Origin: Nymphaea colorata
Taxonomy: Eukaryota > Streptophyta > Magnoliopsida > Nymphaeales > Nymphaeaceae
Assembly: GCF_008831285.2 (NCBI RefSeq)
Contig: NW_022204737.1
Coordinates: 1-48,034, forward strand
Length of the DNA: 48,034 nucleotides
Direction of reading: 5' to 3'
Shown here: in pieces, positions 1 through 10,466 of the stretch
Layout: each line of letters begins with the position of its first letter
Position numbering within the stretch: position 1 is the stretch's first letter
Made by a program: the position numbers and the translations under genes
The notes under the pieces: generated by a model
Databases searched by the model: none
What the model was told of the DNA's origin: nothing
What the model saw: the letters and a program-made list of their open reading frames with translations, nothing else

Positions 1-421
1 GCACAGCCTCACTTTGGTGAGCGGGAGGTTAGTGTGATGAGAACCTGAGATCGATGCAAACAATCAGTCGAAGGAGCGGAGCTTAGACCCGGCGGGGCAC
101 ACTCACTCTAACGGCAGCCTTTGGGAACAGCTGCTTAAGCCTTAAGTCTAGGTGCTTTCTAGAGGTTGCAGATGATAGTTATTCCTATTTGACCCTAAAC
201 TGATTGATCTAGCCAGGTTCAAACAAGCTCTACCAGGCCTTCGAGGACTGAGCCCACGTATGTGGCAAAAATATGGGAACGACTTGTGGCTAGGGTGAAA
301 GTCCAAACAAGATCGGATATAGCTCATTTCCTTGAAATCTATTCCAAAGGAATCTTGGTGCATTGCAAAAGTCCCGATCAATAAGTAGATTAATATTATA
401 TGTCTGAAAGAGAAGTCCACT
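1..421. other. Intergenic stretch, nothing recognised
   Basis: I see no coding similarity, tRNA fold or terminal repeat here. Short open frames lack the composition of a real protein. The last bases (414-421, AGTCCACT) form the left target-site duplication of the element that follows. Confidence 0.5.
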
Positions 422-856
422 TAGGGCTGCACAACAAGTTGAGCCAGCTCGAGCTCGACTCGATCGAACTCACTCATTGAAGCTCAACTTGAACCCAACT
501 TGTTTATTAACGAGTTGACTTGAGTTCAAATGTATGCACGAAATGTTAAACAAGTTGAGTTCGAGTTGTAAGAACTCAACTCGACTGGACTATACAATAA
601 ATATTGAATTATAACGACAAAAAAAATCTAAACGAGTAAAAACTAAATGAGTTAATACCGTTAGACAAGTTAAATGAAACAAGACATGTTTAACATAAAT
701 GAGTTCAGTGAGTCGAGTTTGAGCCCAATGTTGTATCATCGAGTAAAGCTTCAGCTTGTTCTGGAGCTTGAGTGGAGTTTGACCACGAGTTTTCTGAGTG
801 AAGTCGACTCGGACTGACCCAGCTAGAGCTCGACTTGACTCGTGCATGCAGCCCTG
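422..856. mobile_element. hAT-like non-autonomous element, copy 1 (435 bp)
   Basis: The left end begins TAGGGCTGCACAA and the right end, reverse-complemented, begins CAGGGCTGCATG, so the termini are inverted repeats of about 10 bp. They are followed inward by arms rich in GAGCTCGAGCTCG on both sides. The flanks AGTCCACT (414-421) and GGTCCACC (857-864) match at six of eight positions, as expected of an old 8-bp hAT target duplication. There is no transposase, so it would need one supplied in trans. Two longer relatives lie near 10.5 and 42.0 kb. The superfamily assignment rests on target-site length and the terminal TAGGG/CAGGG. Confidence 0.65.
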
Positions 857-2640
857 GGTCCACCAGATATTACAAGGAATGAAACCCTATTTTTAGGTTT
901 TGGTATGAAACCAAGCCCTGGTCTGCCGAAGCCAAATCGAGCTATAAATGAACAAAAAGGAGAAAACTGGAAATCATTGGAATTTGGGAAATAGTTGGCT
1001 AATACAGGGCATCTAACTCATTAATTATATGTCGGTTGATATCAACTAATTTGAAAGTGAATTTTTTGTTGTTTTTTTTCTATTTGTAGATAATAGTTAC
1101 ATAGAAAATATAAATTAATCAAGATCAGAATATGCCTAAGGACAGGTTGTGAGCCAAACAGAAAAATATATACCATGTTTAAAAAAATATATACCAAGTT
1201 TGAAAACCCAGAAAACCAGCTATGCTTCATGTCTATATTTGTTTCAACATCCGTGATGGTCGATCGAGCAGAAAATTTCATATGATCCTCCCCAATTTTT
1301 TGAGAAAATATGATAATAGATATTAAGAAAAATAACTTAGCAAATAGTATAACTACAATGTTTTTGCTGTTTTTCGTAATTAAAAGAGAAACCAATTTTC
1401 TAAGCCTTTAACTTACTAATATTTCATTTGTGTTTTTTTTAAAAAAAATCAATGATATCTCTCCCCCTCTCTCTGTCCCCCCTCTCTCTCGCTCCCCCCC
1501 CAAAAAAAAAAAAAAAATAAATAAATAAAATTCAATTATTGGCTGTTGTTCATTGGTGCACTGTTTATGATGTCCACTGTGCATGATGATCCACCTTACC
1601 AGCAAATGTTGTTGTTGTCTCAAAGATATGCACAATGAGCTAGAATCAACAAATTAGTTGGCACCATTTTGGGGATTTTGTTCAGTCTTGTTAGCAACCG
1701 ACATGCACCACTTTTATTAATGACTTTTCAAAATATTTTTGCAAAAAACTTAATAGCTTCAATATTAATTAATTTTGAATAATTTACTGTGGAAATTTAA
1801 TATCCTCCTACGTGTTAATTTCCAATCCTGATACCAATTAACTAAGCTAAACATGCCAAATTGTTTCGTTCTGACAACAAGGAAGAGATGCTTCTATATT
1901 TATTCAGAAATTAGTATATAGCTTTTATTGTTCCTTTAAGCACCAAATTAGTTATATATCTTCAGGGAGTTCTTGACTTAAATATTGCTCTTTTAATATT
2001 ATGGAAACATATTAGGTTAAAACTAGCTAAGTGATTTACAGGTTCTTACGTAACAGATTATGTGCTTTTCACAAGGATAAACAATAGGAATATTTGCAAT
2101 TATTTGCTGCGTTAAGAATAAAATTCACATGAAATGGAGGCACTTTGGGCGTTACTCTCTTCCACTATAAAACATGGGGAAACAAATGGAGGCTCCTGAA
2201 ATGATAAAGGTAGGGGCGTACCCTGAGCAAGCTGTTACTGCAACCAGATCCCAAAGGGAGGCACTAATTGGGACTTATTATATATGCACTGTTTTAATAT
2301 ATTTTAATATAATGTCTAGGAAGAAGAACTTAAATTAATTCACGCATTATTGCACCGCAAACTACTCCATACATTAGATGGTCCGAGTAAATGACATGTC
2401 TATGATAAACCACAAAATAAGTAACCAACACATAGAAAGTTCAAAATTTTGACACCCACTTTGTAAACTTAATTGATTTCCTCCATTCCTACCCACTTAG
2501 TATTACCTTTTAGTACTGCTTCATCATTTCAACCACTCAGATCCACATTTTACACGTAACTCAATCATTTTCTAGTGTACTATTCTCATTCAAAACATCT
2601 CATATTCCATCCTTTAATTTTATTAATTATTTTGAAGTCA
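857..2640. other. AT-rich intergenic DNA with a CT/C/A simple-repeat tract
   Basis: This is AT-rich intergenic sequence. Around 1457-1530 there is a (CT)n stretch, a run of C and then a long A run followed by AAAT repeats, which could be a microsatellite or the tail of an old retroposon. No coding frame resembles a known protein. Nothing else is supported. Confidence 0.5.
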
Positions 2641-2852
2641 ATTAATTGCAAAACGTTGCATTCTTGGATGCATGTTCGATATGAACACCACATTCTTGGA
2701 TACATGTTACAACACAATCACACCTTCAAATTTCTCAAACTTCCACATGTGTGACAAGGAACACCATGATTCAATTTTACAGTTTTACAATGGGCGTAAA
2801 GAAAACAGAGTTAATAACACGGCTTTAACAATTAGTTTTATTTTTCATAACA

Positions 2853-2866
2853 CCCCTCCTTCAAAC
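2853..2866 (-). other. Polypurine tract of copia element A
   Basis: On the minus strand a purine run, GAAGGAGGGG, sits immediately before TGTTATG, downstream of the RNase H remnant. This is the expected site of plus-strand DNA priming at the 3' LTR boundary. It fixes the inner edge of the 3' LTR at about 2852. Confidence 0.55.
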
Positions 2867-2889
2867 TGGTGAATGAGGTCTCCAAAACC

Positions 2890-4450
2890 CAGTTTGAGCT
2901 TTTAAAATTTGACTTGATCTTTGACAAGGGACTTCGTGGATAGATCAGCCAGATGTAAGTACGATGGAACATAGCTTGTGACAATTGTTCCGTTTTTTAC
3001 TTGCTCACGCACTAGATGGCAGTCGATCTCCCCATGCTTGGTGCTTTCATTTAAAATTGAGCTCACTGCCATTTGTAATGCTGATCTCATCACAAAGAAG
3101 CTGCACTGGTGAAGGAGGAGGCACTTGGAGGTCTTTTAGAAGACATCTTATCCATATAAGTTCTCAGCAGTAGTTGCGCAATAGTTTTATTTCGGCTGAG
3201 AAGTGAGATACTATGCTCAGTTTTTATGTTTTTCAGAAGATTAGACATTCTCCTAATTAAACATAGTAACCAGAGATTGATTTTTTGGTGTCTTTGCAAG
3301 CTCCGTAGTTGGCATCAAAACACACGGTAAGCTTGAAATTGTCATCTACTGGAAGAAAAATTCCTTGACCGCGTGAAGTTTGAGACAGCATAATACTTTT
3401 ATAGCAGAATTGTAGTGAGTAGTCAGCTTCTGCATATGGTGGCTAGGAAAGTAAATAGCAAAAACTATTTCTGGCCTGGTTATAGTCAGATATATAAGAT
3501 GCCCCACAAGTCTTTGAAACAGTGAAGTATTTTTTAAATCTTATCCACCATTGGCAGCAAGGGTTGACAAGGTTCCATGCGATCCTCAGATGGCTTGGCA
3601 TTGAGAAGGCTTAATTCATCAATAATGCCACAAAAATACTTGCGCTGTGATGAAAATATTCATTTCTTCCCTTTGCTAAGCTCTAGGCGAAGGAAATATT
3701 TTAAGTTGCCCATCTTTCATGCACAATCTTTTGCCAAGATACATTTGAAGTTTTCTAGGTATTCCATATCATTTCCTGCAACAATGAGAGCGTTGATGTA
3801 CACCAAAATTACCATGAACACCCTTTCTCTTTGATATGCACACAGTGTGTAATCACACTTGGATTGCATAAAACCATAGCTCACCACTTCTGACGATAAC
3901 TTCAAGAACCTGTTTTGAGGAGCATGTTTCAGCCCAGAGATAAACTTGTTTAGCTTGCACAATTTTGTTTCTCCCTTTTCACAATAACTAGGAGGCAATG
4001 TCATGTAGATTTCTTCATTCAATATCCCATTTACAAAGAAGTTATACACATCCATTTGTTGCAGCACCCAATTTCGTTTTGCAGCTATTGCAATCAAACA
4101 ACAAATAATAACAAGTTTGGCGGCAGCAGCATAGGTCTCATGGAATCCAAGCCTTCCACTTGTGCATACCTTTGGCCACTAATATAGCTTTGAACCTTTC
4201 TATTTCACCATTCACCTTATACTTGATCTGATAAACTCACTTGCAGCTGATGGGTTTGACATTATTTGAAGGGGAGACTAGGGTCCAAGTATTGTTTGAT
4301 TCCACCGCCATAATTTCATCTTGTATGGCTCTTTTCCAATTTGTATGTTGCTCTGCCTGACTAAAGCATGAAGGTTTGGTTTGAGGAAAGATATTCAACA
4401 GGAAGCTTTTAAGAGCAGCTAAAAAATGGGAAAAAGACAACTTATGACAA
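2890..4450 (-). pseudogene. Copia A reverse transcriptase and RNase H remnant
   Basis: Several overlapping minus-strand frames together cover RT and RNase H. The RT N-terminal part (4440-4237) has the copia pattern of a Trp-Lys-rich start followed by an ESNNTW motif. The palm region (4097-3717) carries a QMDV motif, then LNKFISGLKHAPQN, then YINA where copia RT normally has YVDD, so the catalytic aspartate pair is lost. Further on, LTITRPEIVFA (about 3510-3470) and TKHGEIDCHLVRE (about 3040-3000) mark the RT/RNase H connection and the RNase H end, followed by LADLSTKSL. Stops and frameshifts separate these blocks, so the gene is dead. Confidence 0.85.
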
Positions 4451-4569
4451 ATGATACCTTGTGGAAGCCCTTTTCTGGGGAAGTATTTGTTGCAACCTCA
4501 TCACTTGATTCTAAAACAATTTCAGGTGGTTGTTCAATGTTTGTACAATCAGTAGTCATGACATCATCT

Positions 4570-5960
4570 TGGCTTTCAGTCAGTCGACAAGAACAAGGGC
4601 CTTGTTCACTTGAATTTCTTCTCTCAAGTGTATGATTGTCATCAAATGTGAGAGGAATAACTTTAAAATGTGAGACTTTGCTCCGATGCTTTGAGAATTT
4701 GAAGGGAAATTCGGTTTGATTGAAGACCATATCCCTACAAACGATTTTTTTTTTATTTCCAAATCAAGTAGATTGTAGCGTTTTTGTTCAATAGGATACC
4801 CAATGAGCACACCTCGCTGAACCTTGTGACTAGGGATAATGGATCAGATTCGGATCCAATATATCCTTAATCATATCTGTTTTTTGGATATTCAAATATT
4901 CAGATCCGAATTCAAAAAAAGAAGTCATATCCAAACCCGAAATCCAATTTGACGATCCGAATCTGATTTTTATATTTATATCTGAATCCAAATTTTGAAC
5001 CAGATTTTGCTAATTTTCAAAATTTAATAGCAGTAGATATAGGATATTTGTCTTTAAATGAATCTGATCCGAATTTGCATCTGAATTCGATCGGATATTT
5101 ATGTATATCTAAATCTGAATTCATATACGATTGGATGCCATTTATTAAATCTGAATCCAATCTGATTTCCTAATTGGATATTATTTTTTTTCCATGTCTG
5201 ATTTTTTCGGATCGGATTGGTCAGATATCCAATTCAAATTGATATATTGACATCCCTACATGTGACTGAATTTTCCATGTGGTTTGAGGTTGGTAGAAAA
5301 ATACAAACAACCAAACGCGCATATATGCTTGTAACGTGGTTTTCTTTTAAATAATTTTTCAAAGGGACATTCATTGTCAAGTTATTTTTTTTGGATGGGG
5401 TCCTATTTATTAAAAATGTGGCTGTTAATGCACGTAAGTCCCAACATTTAAAGGGTAGACCTCACTGAAACTTGAGAGCATACACCACATTCAAGATGTG
5501 CTGACGCTTTCTCCCAACTATGCGGTTTTGTTGAGGCATGTAGGGGCATGAATGTTGATGTAGGATGTCTCTATCATGGAAAAAAAATTGTCATTTGAGA
5601 AGAACTCGGTTCCACTATCTATCCTATTTTTAACACATCTGTTTTGAACTGTTTCTCAGTCATGTTAATGAAATGTTTAAGCAAATCACCTACTTCACGT
5701 TTATACTTCAATAGGTAAACCCACATGGCTCTTGAAAAATCATCCATAATAGACAAAAGGTAATGTGCTTGAGTATGTGATGCTTGGGAAACATTATTCC
5801 CAAGAGCTTTAGTAAACAGAAACTAGCAAATCAAACGGTTTAGCAAAACATGATTCACTTAATTTGAACATCAATCTATATTGTTTAGCAACGCTACATA
5901 CTTCATAGAAATGATTTGACAACTTAATGACAGAGTCATGCTTTCAGAGCATTTGATTAT
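4570..5960 (-). pseudogene. Copia A integrase remnant, split by a hAT-like insertion
   Basis: On the minus strand the core domain shows LSIMDDFSRAMWVYLLKYK (about 5760-5690) and then a broken DSGTEFF block, corresponding to the first two acidic positions of the DDE integrase. The third block around LNKTA near 5530 is degraded, and FLINRTPS follows near 5410. The C-terminal part after the insertion contains GVLIGYPIEQKRYNLLDLE (4815-4760). The 4831-5258 element sits between the two halves. Removing it with one copy of its target duplication puts the flanking integrase text back in register, which independently supports the element boundaries. Other stops and frame changes remain. Confidence 0.85.
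4831..5258. mobile_element. hAT-like element inserted in the copia A integrase (428 bp)
   Basis: The ends are inverted: TAGGGATAATGG at the left and TAGGGATGTCAA when the right end is reverse-complemented. The flanks CTTGTGAC (4823-4830) and CATGTGAC (5259-5266) match at seven of eight positions, an 8-bp duplication typical of hAT. The interior is a mosaic of GGATCCGAATCTGATT-like motifs in both orientations and is non-coding. It is later than the copia insertion. Its arms are GATCCGAATC-rich, unlike the AGCTCGAG-rich family at 422, 10467 and 42022. Confidence 0.75.
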
Positions 5961-6420
5961 TTGAGCAGGATGGGTGCCCAAGTCTCATATGCCAAACATC
6001 AAAATCTGATTGAGTGGGTTTCGTGAACAAGAAGTCTACAGTTGTAAGAGGTGACTTGAAAATGAATAATCCCCCTGATGAATCACCCAGCTCAGTCCAT
6101 GTCATGGAGATTGGGTCCTGAACAAAGCATCCAGTAGTGGGGAAAATCAAATGACGCTTGGTTTTCTGAATAAATCTGCTCACTGACAATACGTTGTAAG
6201 CAAACTTTGGAAGATAATACACTTTTTGAAGAAAAATGGAAGGTGATAGAACAACTTTACCGACACATGTAGCATATACCGTTCTGTTGTCCTGAACTCT
6301 AATTGAAAATGCAACAGCTAATTTTGTGTCATCTAGCATTGATTTATGGCAGCATGACATGTGGTGACTAGCACCAATATCTATTACCCTGGTGTCTAGT
6401 TTGAAGAATGAATTAGCTAG
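5940..6420 (-). pseudogene. Copia A protease end and GAG-pre-integrase domain
   Basis: At about 6391-6358 on the minus strand the text reads VIDIGASHHM, the copia aspartic-protease signature (normally DTGAS) with Ile in place of Thr. It runs on into an open frame of 138 residues (6360-5944) that ends in WHMRLGHPSCSNNQ, the zinc-binding HHCC-type GAG-pre-integrase region. NVLSVSRFIQK in the middle matches the conserved NLLSVSQL stretch. This is one of the better-preserved parts of element A. Confidence 0.85.
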
Positions 6421-6509
6421 AAAGTTTATTTGGGTTACTGATCGATTTTTGAGGAGTTTTTTGAATTGAATAAATTCATCTTCAGTTAGAATTGGAGGAA
6501 TGTCCTTGC

Positions 6510-7480
6510 TGAATTATTTTCCATGCATGGAGGAGATTGAGGCATTGGAATCAGTTTTCCCTCCAACAGAGGCCTTGATAATAGCCCCCTTGTCTAGCTC
6601 TATTTTCCACCTATAAAGTTTGGAGGGTAACCATTTAATTTGAAGCATCGTTCCTTTGATGTCCTGCAATCTTGCAGTAATTGCAGAAGTATTGTGGGTG
6701 CCTGTTTTGTTGGTTTTCGAATGCATTCAAATTTGCACTTGCTGAGAGACCAACATACTCTACAGCACTAGTTTGATGGTGAGCTTCTCCTCTTGAAGGA
6801 CCAGTGCATGTCTTTTGTAGAGAAGGCAAGGGTTGCATATGTAGAATTTGCCATCTCATAGCATTGAATGAATCATTCAATCTCATAAGAAATTCAATCA
6901 CTCTCCCTTCTTGTTGCTTTTCAGCAACCACTTTCAAGGCATTGCAAGAGCATTCTGAAAGAACATCATAGGATAAAAGCTTATCCCAATATTGTAAAAT
7001 AAAGAGCAACAGATATCTTTCTTGATTCAAACGACTAATGGAGGACTTGAGTTGGTACTTATGAGGGGTTTGTGCTTTCAGTGAATCAGTCCTTTAAGTG
7101 TGCCCACACTTCAATAGTTGTGGTGGTGTAGATGATATTGCTTGATAATTATTTTGAGATGGAGTTAAGAATACTTGAAAGACCATGTGATTGCAAAGCC
7201 TTCCACATCATGACCTCAGGAGCTTCAACGCTGGGTTTGGGAAGACTACCATCAACAAAGGTCAAGTTGTTTTGGTAGACAATGCGATTCTCATAGCATG
7301 ACTCCAGGTTGAGTAATTTTCACTAGTTACTAATTGTGAAACCAATATAGTACCAGGGTTGTCTGAATTATGAAGGAAAAAGAGGTTTTCAATAGTGATG
7401 ATGTTGTTACCATAAGAGGACTCTGCTCCACCAGCTGAAAAAGAGTTGGAAGAATTGGGAGCCTTCCTGTTGACGTCATG
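6510..7480 (-). pseudogene. Copia A gag remnant
   Basis: The first ATG lies at 7480, right after the primer-binding site, but the conserved gag text is in another frame. That text reads FFLHNSDNPGTILVSQLV, ENYSTWSHAMRIALSTK and FVDGSLPKPS (about 7390-7230), the classic N-terminus of plant copia gag (retrotran_gag families). Further on, 7030-6635 has VIEFLMRLNDSFNAMRWQIL and a zinc knuckle start FCNYCKIAGHQRND whose last cysteine position reads Ala-Ser. Several stops interrupt it. The order and spacing fit a whole gag, now inactive. Confidence 0.8.
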
Positions 7481-7494
7481 GCTCTGTATTATAG
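7478..7494 (-). other. Probable primer-binding site (initiator Met tRNA)
   Basis: Immediately inside the LTR end, the minus strand reads TATAATACAGAGCCATG. It aligns with the usual plant copia primer-binding site TGGTATCAGAGC with a small mismatch block. Its position between the LTR and the gag start supports the LTR being used as a 5' LTR for element A. Confidence 0.6.
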
Positions 7495-7496
7495 TA

Positions 7497-7810
7497 TGTA
7501 GAAATTATTTGAGTTAAGGAAGAATGTAACACAAGGAAGAGAACAGAGAGTTGCTTCATATTTTTCAATTGATCTTACACACCTATATACATAAGAAAAA
7601 GTAGTACACGGTTTTTAGTTTCAATGACATTTGGCTGGCTCATCCTATCCCATGATATTTGCCTGGCTCATCTTATCCCCTGACATTCGGTTGGCTCATC
7701 TTCTCCCATGATACTTGGCTGGTTCATCCTAACAGCTACACTAACCAACTGAAAATCTTATCGTTAAGATGTCAAAATAAGAAGATAAGAAGCGAATCTT
7801 AATTTTAACA
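7497..7810 (-). repeat. 314-bp copia LTR between two internal regions
   Basis: On the minus strand it starts TGTTAAAATTAAG and ends TTTCTACA, giving TG...CA termini. On its 5' side (above 7810) lies a polypurine tract, CAGGGGGAG, preceded by RNase H of fragment B. On its 3' side (below 7497) lies the primer-binding site and gag of element A. The LTR therefore has the marks of both a 3' LTR and a 5' LTR. Four 28-bp repeats sit in its U3-like part. Confidence 0.75.
7625..7734. repeat. Four tandem 28-bp repeats inside the LTR U3
   Basis: Units begin at 7625, 7653, 7681 and 7709, exactly 28 bp apart. Each reads approximately TGAYATTTGGCTGGCTCATC followed by a CTATCCCA-like tail. The last unit is slightly shortened. 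Repeats of this kind in the U3 of plant LTRs often act as enhancer elements, but no function is shown here. Confidence 0.85.
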
Positions 7811-9030
7811 CTCCCCCTGAAACTAAGTGTAGAGTTTCTTATGTTCAGTTTGGATAGAAGATGATTAAATGCTTCCTTGCCTAAGGCCTTAGTGAATAAG
7901 TCTGCCAGCCGATCTTTGTTGTTAATGTAACTGGTTCTCACTACACCTTGATTTATTTTTTCTCAAACCACATGACAATCTAAATCTATATGTTTGGTAC
8001 GCTAATGAAAAACTGGATTGGCAGCAATATGCATGGCAGCCTGATTGTCGCAGTATAGATTTGTCGGTTGTAGATGTCTCATGCCTAGATCCGACAATAA
8101 GAATTTCAACCAAGTCACTTCACATACCACATTTGCAAATGCCTTGTATTCTGCTTCTGCAAAGGAGTGAGATACTGTGGGCTGTTTTTTTCTTTCATGA
8201 AATTGGAGAATCACCCAGAAGAACACAATAACTAGTTATGGACCTTCGTGTTTCTTGACACACCACCCAATCATAATGACAAAACACACTCATTTGAAGA
8301 TTGGTTTGTGTGCTTTGGAGAGTACCTTCTTTGAGTCTGAGCTTTCGTTCCACTAGAAATTCCATTGGCTTGGCACCCATTATACTTGTTTCGCTTATAA
8401 TGTTGAGAGCATATGTTTGCTGTGAAACATAAATTACTGCACTTGAACAAGCAATTTCTAAACCCAAAAAATATTTAAGAGTACAGGTCTTTCACAACAA
8501 ATTTCTGACATAAAAATTGCTTAAATTTTTCAATCAGCTCCTTGTTGTTGCCCATAATAATAAGGTCATCCACATAAACGGGAACAACAACAAAAAATTG
8601 GTCTTGTTTGTAAGTGAAAAATGTGTGTTTGGCATTTGATTGACTGAATCCAAACCCACTAGTGCCAAGGGCAATTTGTGAAACCAATTTCGAGGAGACT
8701 GTTTGAGACCATAGAGAGATTTATGTAATTTACATACCAGATTCTGCCCCTTATGGTCATATCTTGGTGGAACCTTCATATGTACTTCTTCAAGCAAATC
8801 GCCATGAAGAAAGACATTCTTCACATCCATTTAATATAATAACCAATCATTTTCCACAGCAACTAAAAGTAAAGTTCACATAGTTACCATTTTTGTGGCT
8901 GGTACAAATGTCTAATTGTAGTCCAGTCCTTTCTATTGAGAATAACCTTTGGCGACGAGGCGTGCCATCTTGTGTCACTCAACAGTACCGTCTGGTCAGA
9001 ACTCGATTTTGTAACTCAGCTTAAGTAGCC
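7811..9030 (-). pseudogene. Copia fragment B: RT, RNase H and polypurine tract
   Basis: On the minus strand RT begins abruptly near 9030 with a YKIEF block and a garbled ARLVAKGYSQ (about 8960-8930). It continues [20 protein letters not shown] (8830-8770), [20 protein letters not shown], and [14 protein letters not shown] with an intact YVDD (about 8590-8550). RNase H follows with [11 protein letters not shown] and [17 protein letters not shown] (8180-8002) and ends LADLFTKALGKEAFNHLLSK (7910-7850). Frameshifts and stops make it inactive. Gag, protease and integrase are missing. Its RT and RNase H differ clearly from those of element A, so it is another lineage. Confidence 0.85.
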
Positions 9031-9745
9031 AGAGAATATTTCTATGTGATTGATTTAGACTTTTTATCAAACTTCAGTCAATTATCAGTTTCGGATTCAA
9101 ATTCAGTTATGAAATTGCGTACTAAATCTGATCCATTATATACTATACAGGCATGTACAGCTCAATGTATATTAGGAATAGCTCATGCGCCATTGGTTTC
9201 CATCAATTTCTAAGCTAAGTGCTTCATGAGGTCACCTTCATTATCCGTTTTCAATCAACAACGCGTACAGTCAAGACCCAACAAGAAATTGTTCAAGTAA
9301 ATGCACACTATATACACAGACATTTCATCAAACAATTCGAGGGCTGGCTCTCTTGGTACCTGAAAATGAGATGAAAATGTGTAGTTTTCACTCAATCCTG
9401 CTGCAGATCCAGAGAGGAATACCACAAATGAGTGAGAGAGAAGAAGGAGAAAATTTGATGATTTTCTCGAAGGTTGCCTCACTTCCAAGTTGGTGTAGGA
9501 TCACCTCAACAAGTGACGACTCAGCGACTCAGACACAAAATTCGGCTGCTGCACCAAGGCCCAGTTGAAACACTGATGGTGGTGTCACCATTGTCGTGCC
9601 AGCGAATGATGCTGATAAGGTCCTTTGAAGCGAAGTTTGGAGGAACTTAAGAATATCAGATGAGTTGGTGGTTTTTGAGGGTGAGGGCATAACGAGTTCC
9701 GCTTGTTGTGAGGTGGATGAGAAAGCTATACGCTTGCAGTGGCTC
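9031..9745. other. Sequence beside the copia break, possible host-gene remnant
   Basis: Sequence upstream of the copia B break has no retroelement similarity that I can see. On the minus strand there is an open stretch at 9488-9255 following a good acceptor-like CTCATTTTCAG (about 9369-9359), and another at about 9745-9529 that is Ser/Thr-rich. Either could belong to the candidate gene starting at 10003. I cannot confirm a reading frame across them. Confidence 0.25.
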
Positions 9746-9749
9746 TTAC

Positions 9750-10003
9750 CTGGAAGAAGCCAGGGCAGTGGTTTGCGGAAAGAGAAGCTGTAAGGAAGAG
9801 AAGAAAGGGTAGCTGGTTGTAGAGATGGACAAACATACCTTTGGAAGACACATAAACCTTTGAAGGGGGTTGGAACGCAGCCTCCGAATGGTGTTACGGC
9901 AATAGGAAGAGATGTGAACAAGGATGGTAGAAGAAGAAGAAGAGTGGAGAGGCAGTGAGCAATGAAAGGAAAGGAAAAGACTCGAGCATTGAGTGGTCAG
10001 CAT
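9750..10003 (-). CDS. Candidate 5' exons of an unrecognised, possibly plastid-targeted protein
   Basis: A minus-strand ATG at 10003 opens 55 codons that stop at a consensus-like donor (AAG then GTATGT at 9838). The sequence is rich in Ser, Leu and basic residues with few acidic ones (for example LPLHSSSSSTILVHISSY), like a transit peptide. A possible second exon, 9787-9750, lies between TTCCTTACAG and GTAAGAG and reads LLFPQTTALASS in phase. An unspliced alternative starts at ATG 9921 and runs 130 codons to 9529, also Ser-rich. I do not recognise the mature part. It could be a truncated gene whose downstream region was hit by copia fragment B, or chance. Confidence 0.3.
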
Positions 10004-10093
10004 AGAGCGAGAGTGAAAGAAAGGAATGGAGAAAAGGTGTTTCTAGTGTTTTGATGACTAATTAATAACGAGGAAAAAAAGGAGAGCTAATAA

Positions 10094-10285
10094 GTGTGTT
10101 TGGAAATAAAAGAAAGAAAAGAATTTTTAATATAATTCTAACCTCTCTGAAAATGAAGATTGGAAGGAAAAGGAATTCGTTCCTTTTTCCCTTTTCTTGC
10201 TTCTCCTTTCCCTAACCATTTTCTTCTCTTTCATTTTCCTTCCATCTATTTATTTTCCTTTCTTTTCATCCATTCAAACAATGCC
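10094..10285. mobile_element. Tourist-like (PIF/Harbinger) MITE, 192 bp
   Basis: The left end reads GTGTGTTTGGAAAT and the right end, reverse-complemented, GGCATTGTTTGAATGG. Both share the TGTTTGGA-type core of plant Tourist elements. TAA lies directly outside each end (10091-10093 and 10286-10288), matching the 3-bp TAA target site of PIF/Harbinger. The interior is A-rich on the left and T-rich on the right, so much of it can fold as an imperfect hairpin. No coding capacity. Confidence 0.5.
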
Positions 10286-10466
10286 TAAGGGTTTTGAGAT
10301 AGAGCATCTCGAGAAAGGAAAATCGAGTGTGCCGCTGGCAAGCGTTCCATGGTGTCTATACTCAGCATTTTCGTCTCGAGTCCATTTGAGTGTCCAGTGT
10401 CCAGTGTCCAATGTTTGGGTTGACTAGGTGAAAAACGGAACATCGTGTTCTGTTTCGCAGCATTCC

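Larger units (their letters stand above)
2852..7810 (-). mobile_element. Ty1/copia LTR retrotransposon A, degenerate, nearly full length
   Basis: Read on the minus strand, the order is LTR (7810 to 7497), primer-binding site, gag, protease, integrase, reverse transcriptase, RNase H, polypurine tract. Integrase before RT defines Ty1/copia. Each domain is recognisable, but all are broken by frameshifts and stops, so no polyprotein can be made. A hAT-like element interrupts integrase (4831-5258). The 3' LTR should begin at 2852 going down (TGTTATG directly after a GAAGGAGGGG tract), but its start does not resemble the LTR at 7497-7810, so the two ends may come from different families. The outer end of the 3' LTR could not be fixed. 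Confidence 0.85.

Noticed and set aside
422-856. AGCTCGAGCTC palindromes as regulatory operators
   Set aside because: They sit in the arms of three mobile-element copies and are explained by that family.
7625-7734. CRISPR-like array
   Set aside because: The 28-bp units are directly abutting with no spacers, and the locus is a plant LTR.
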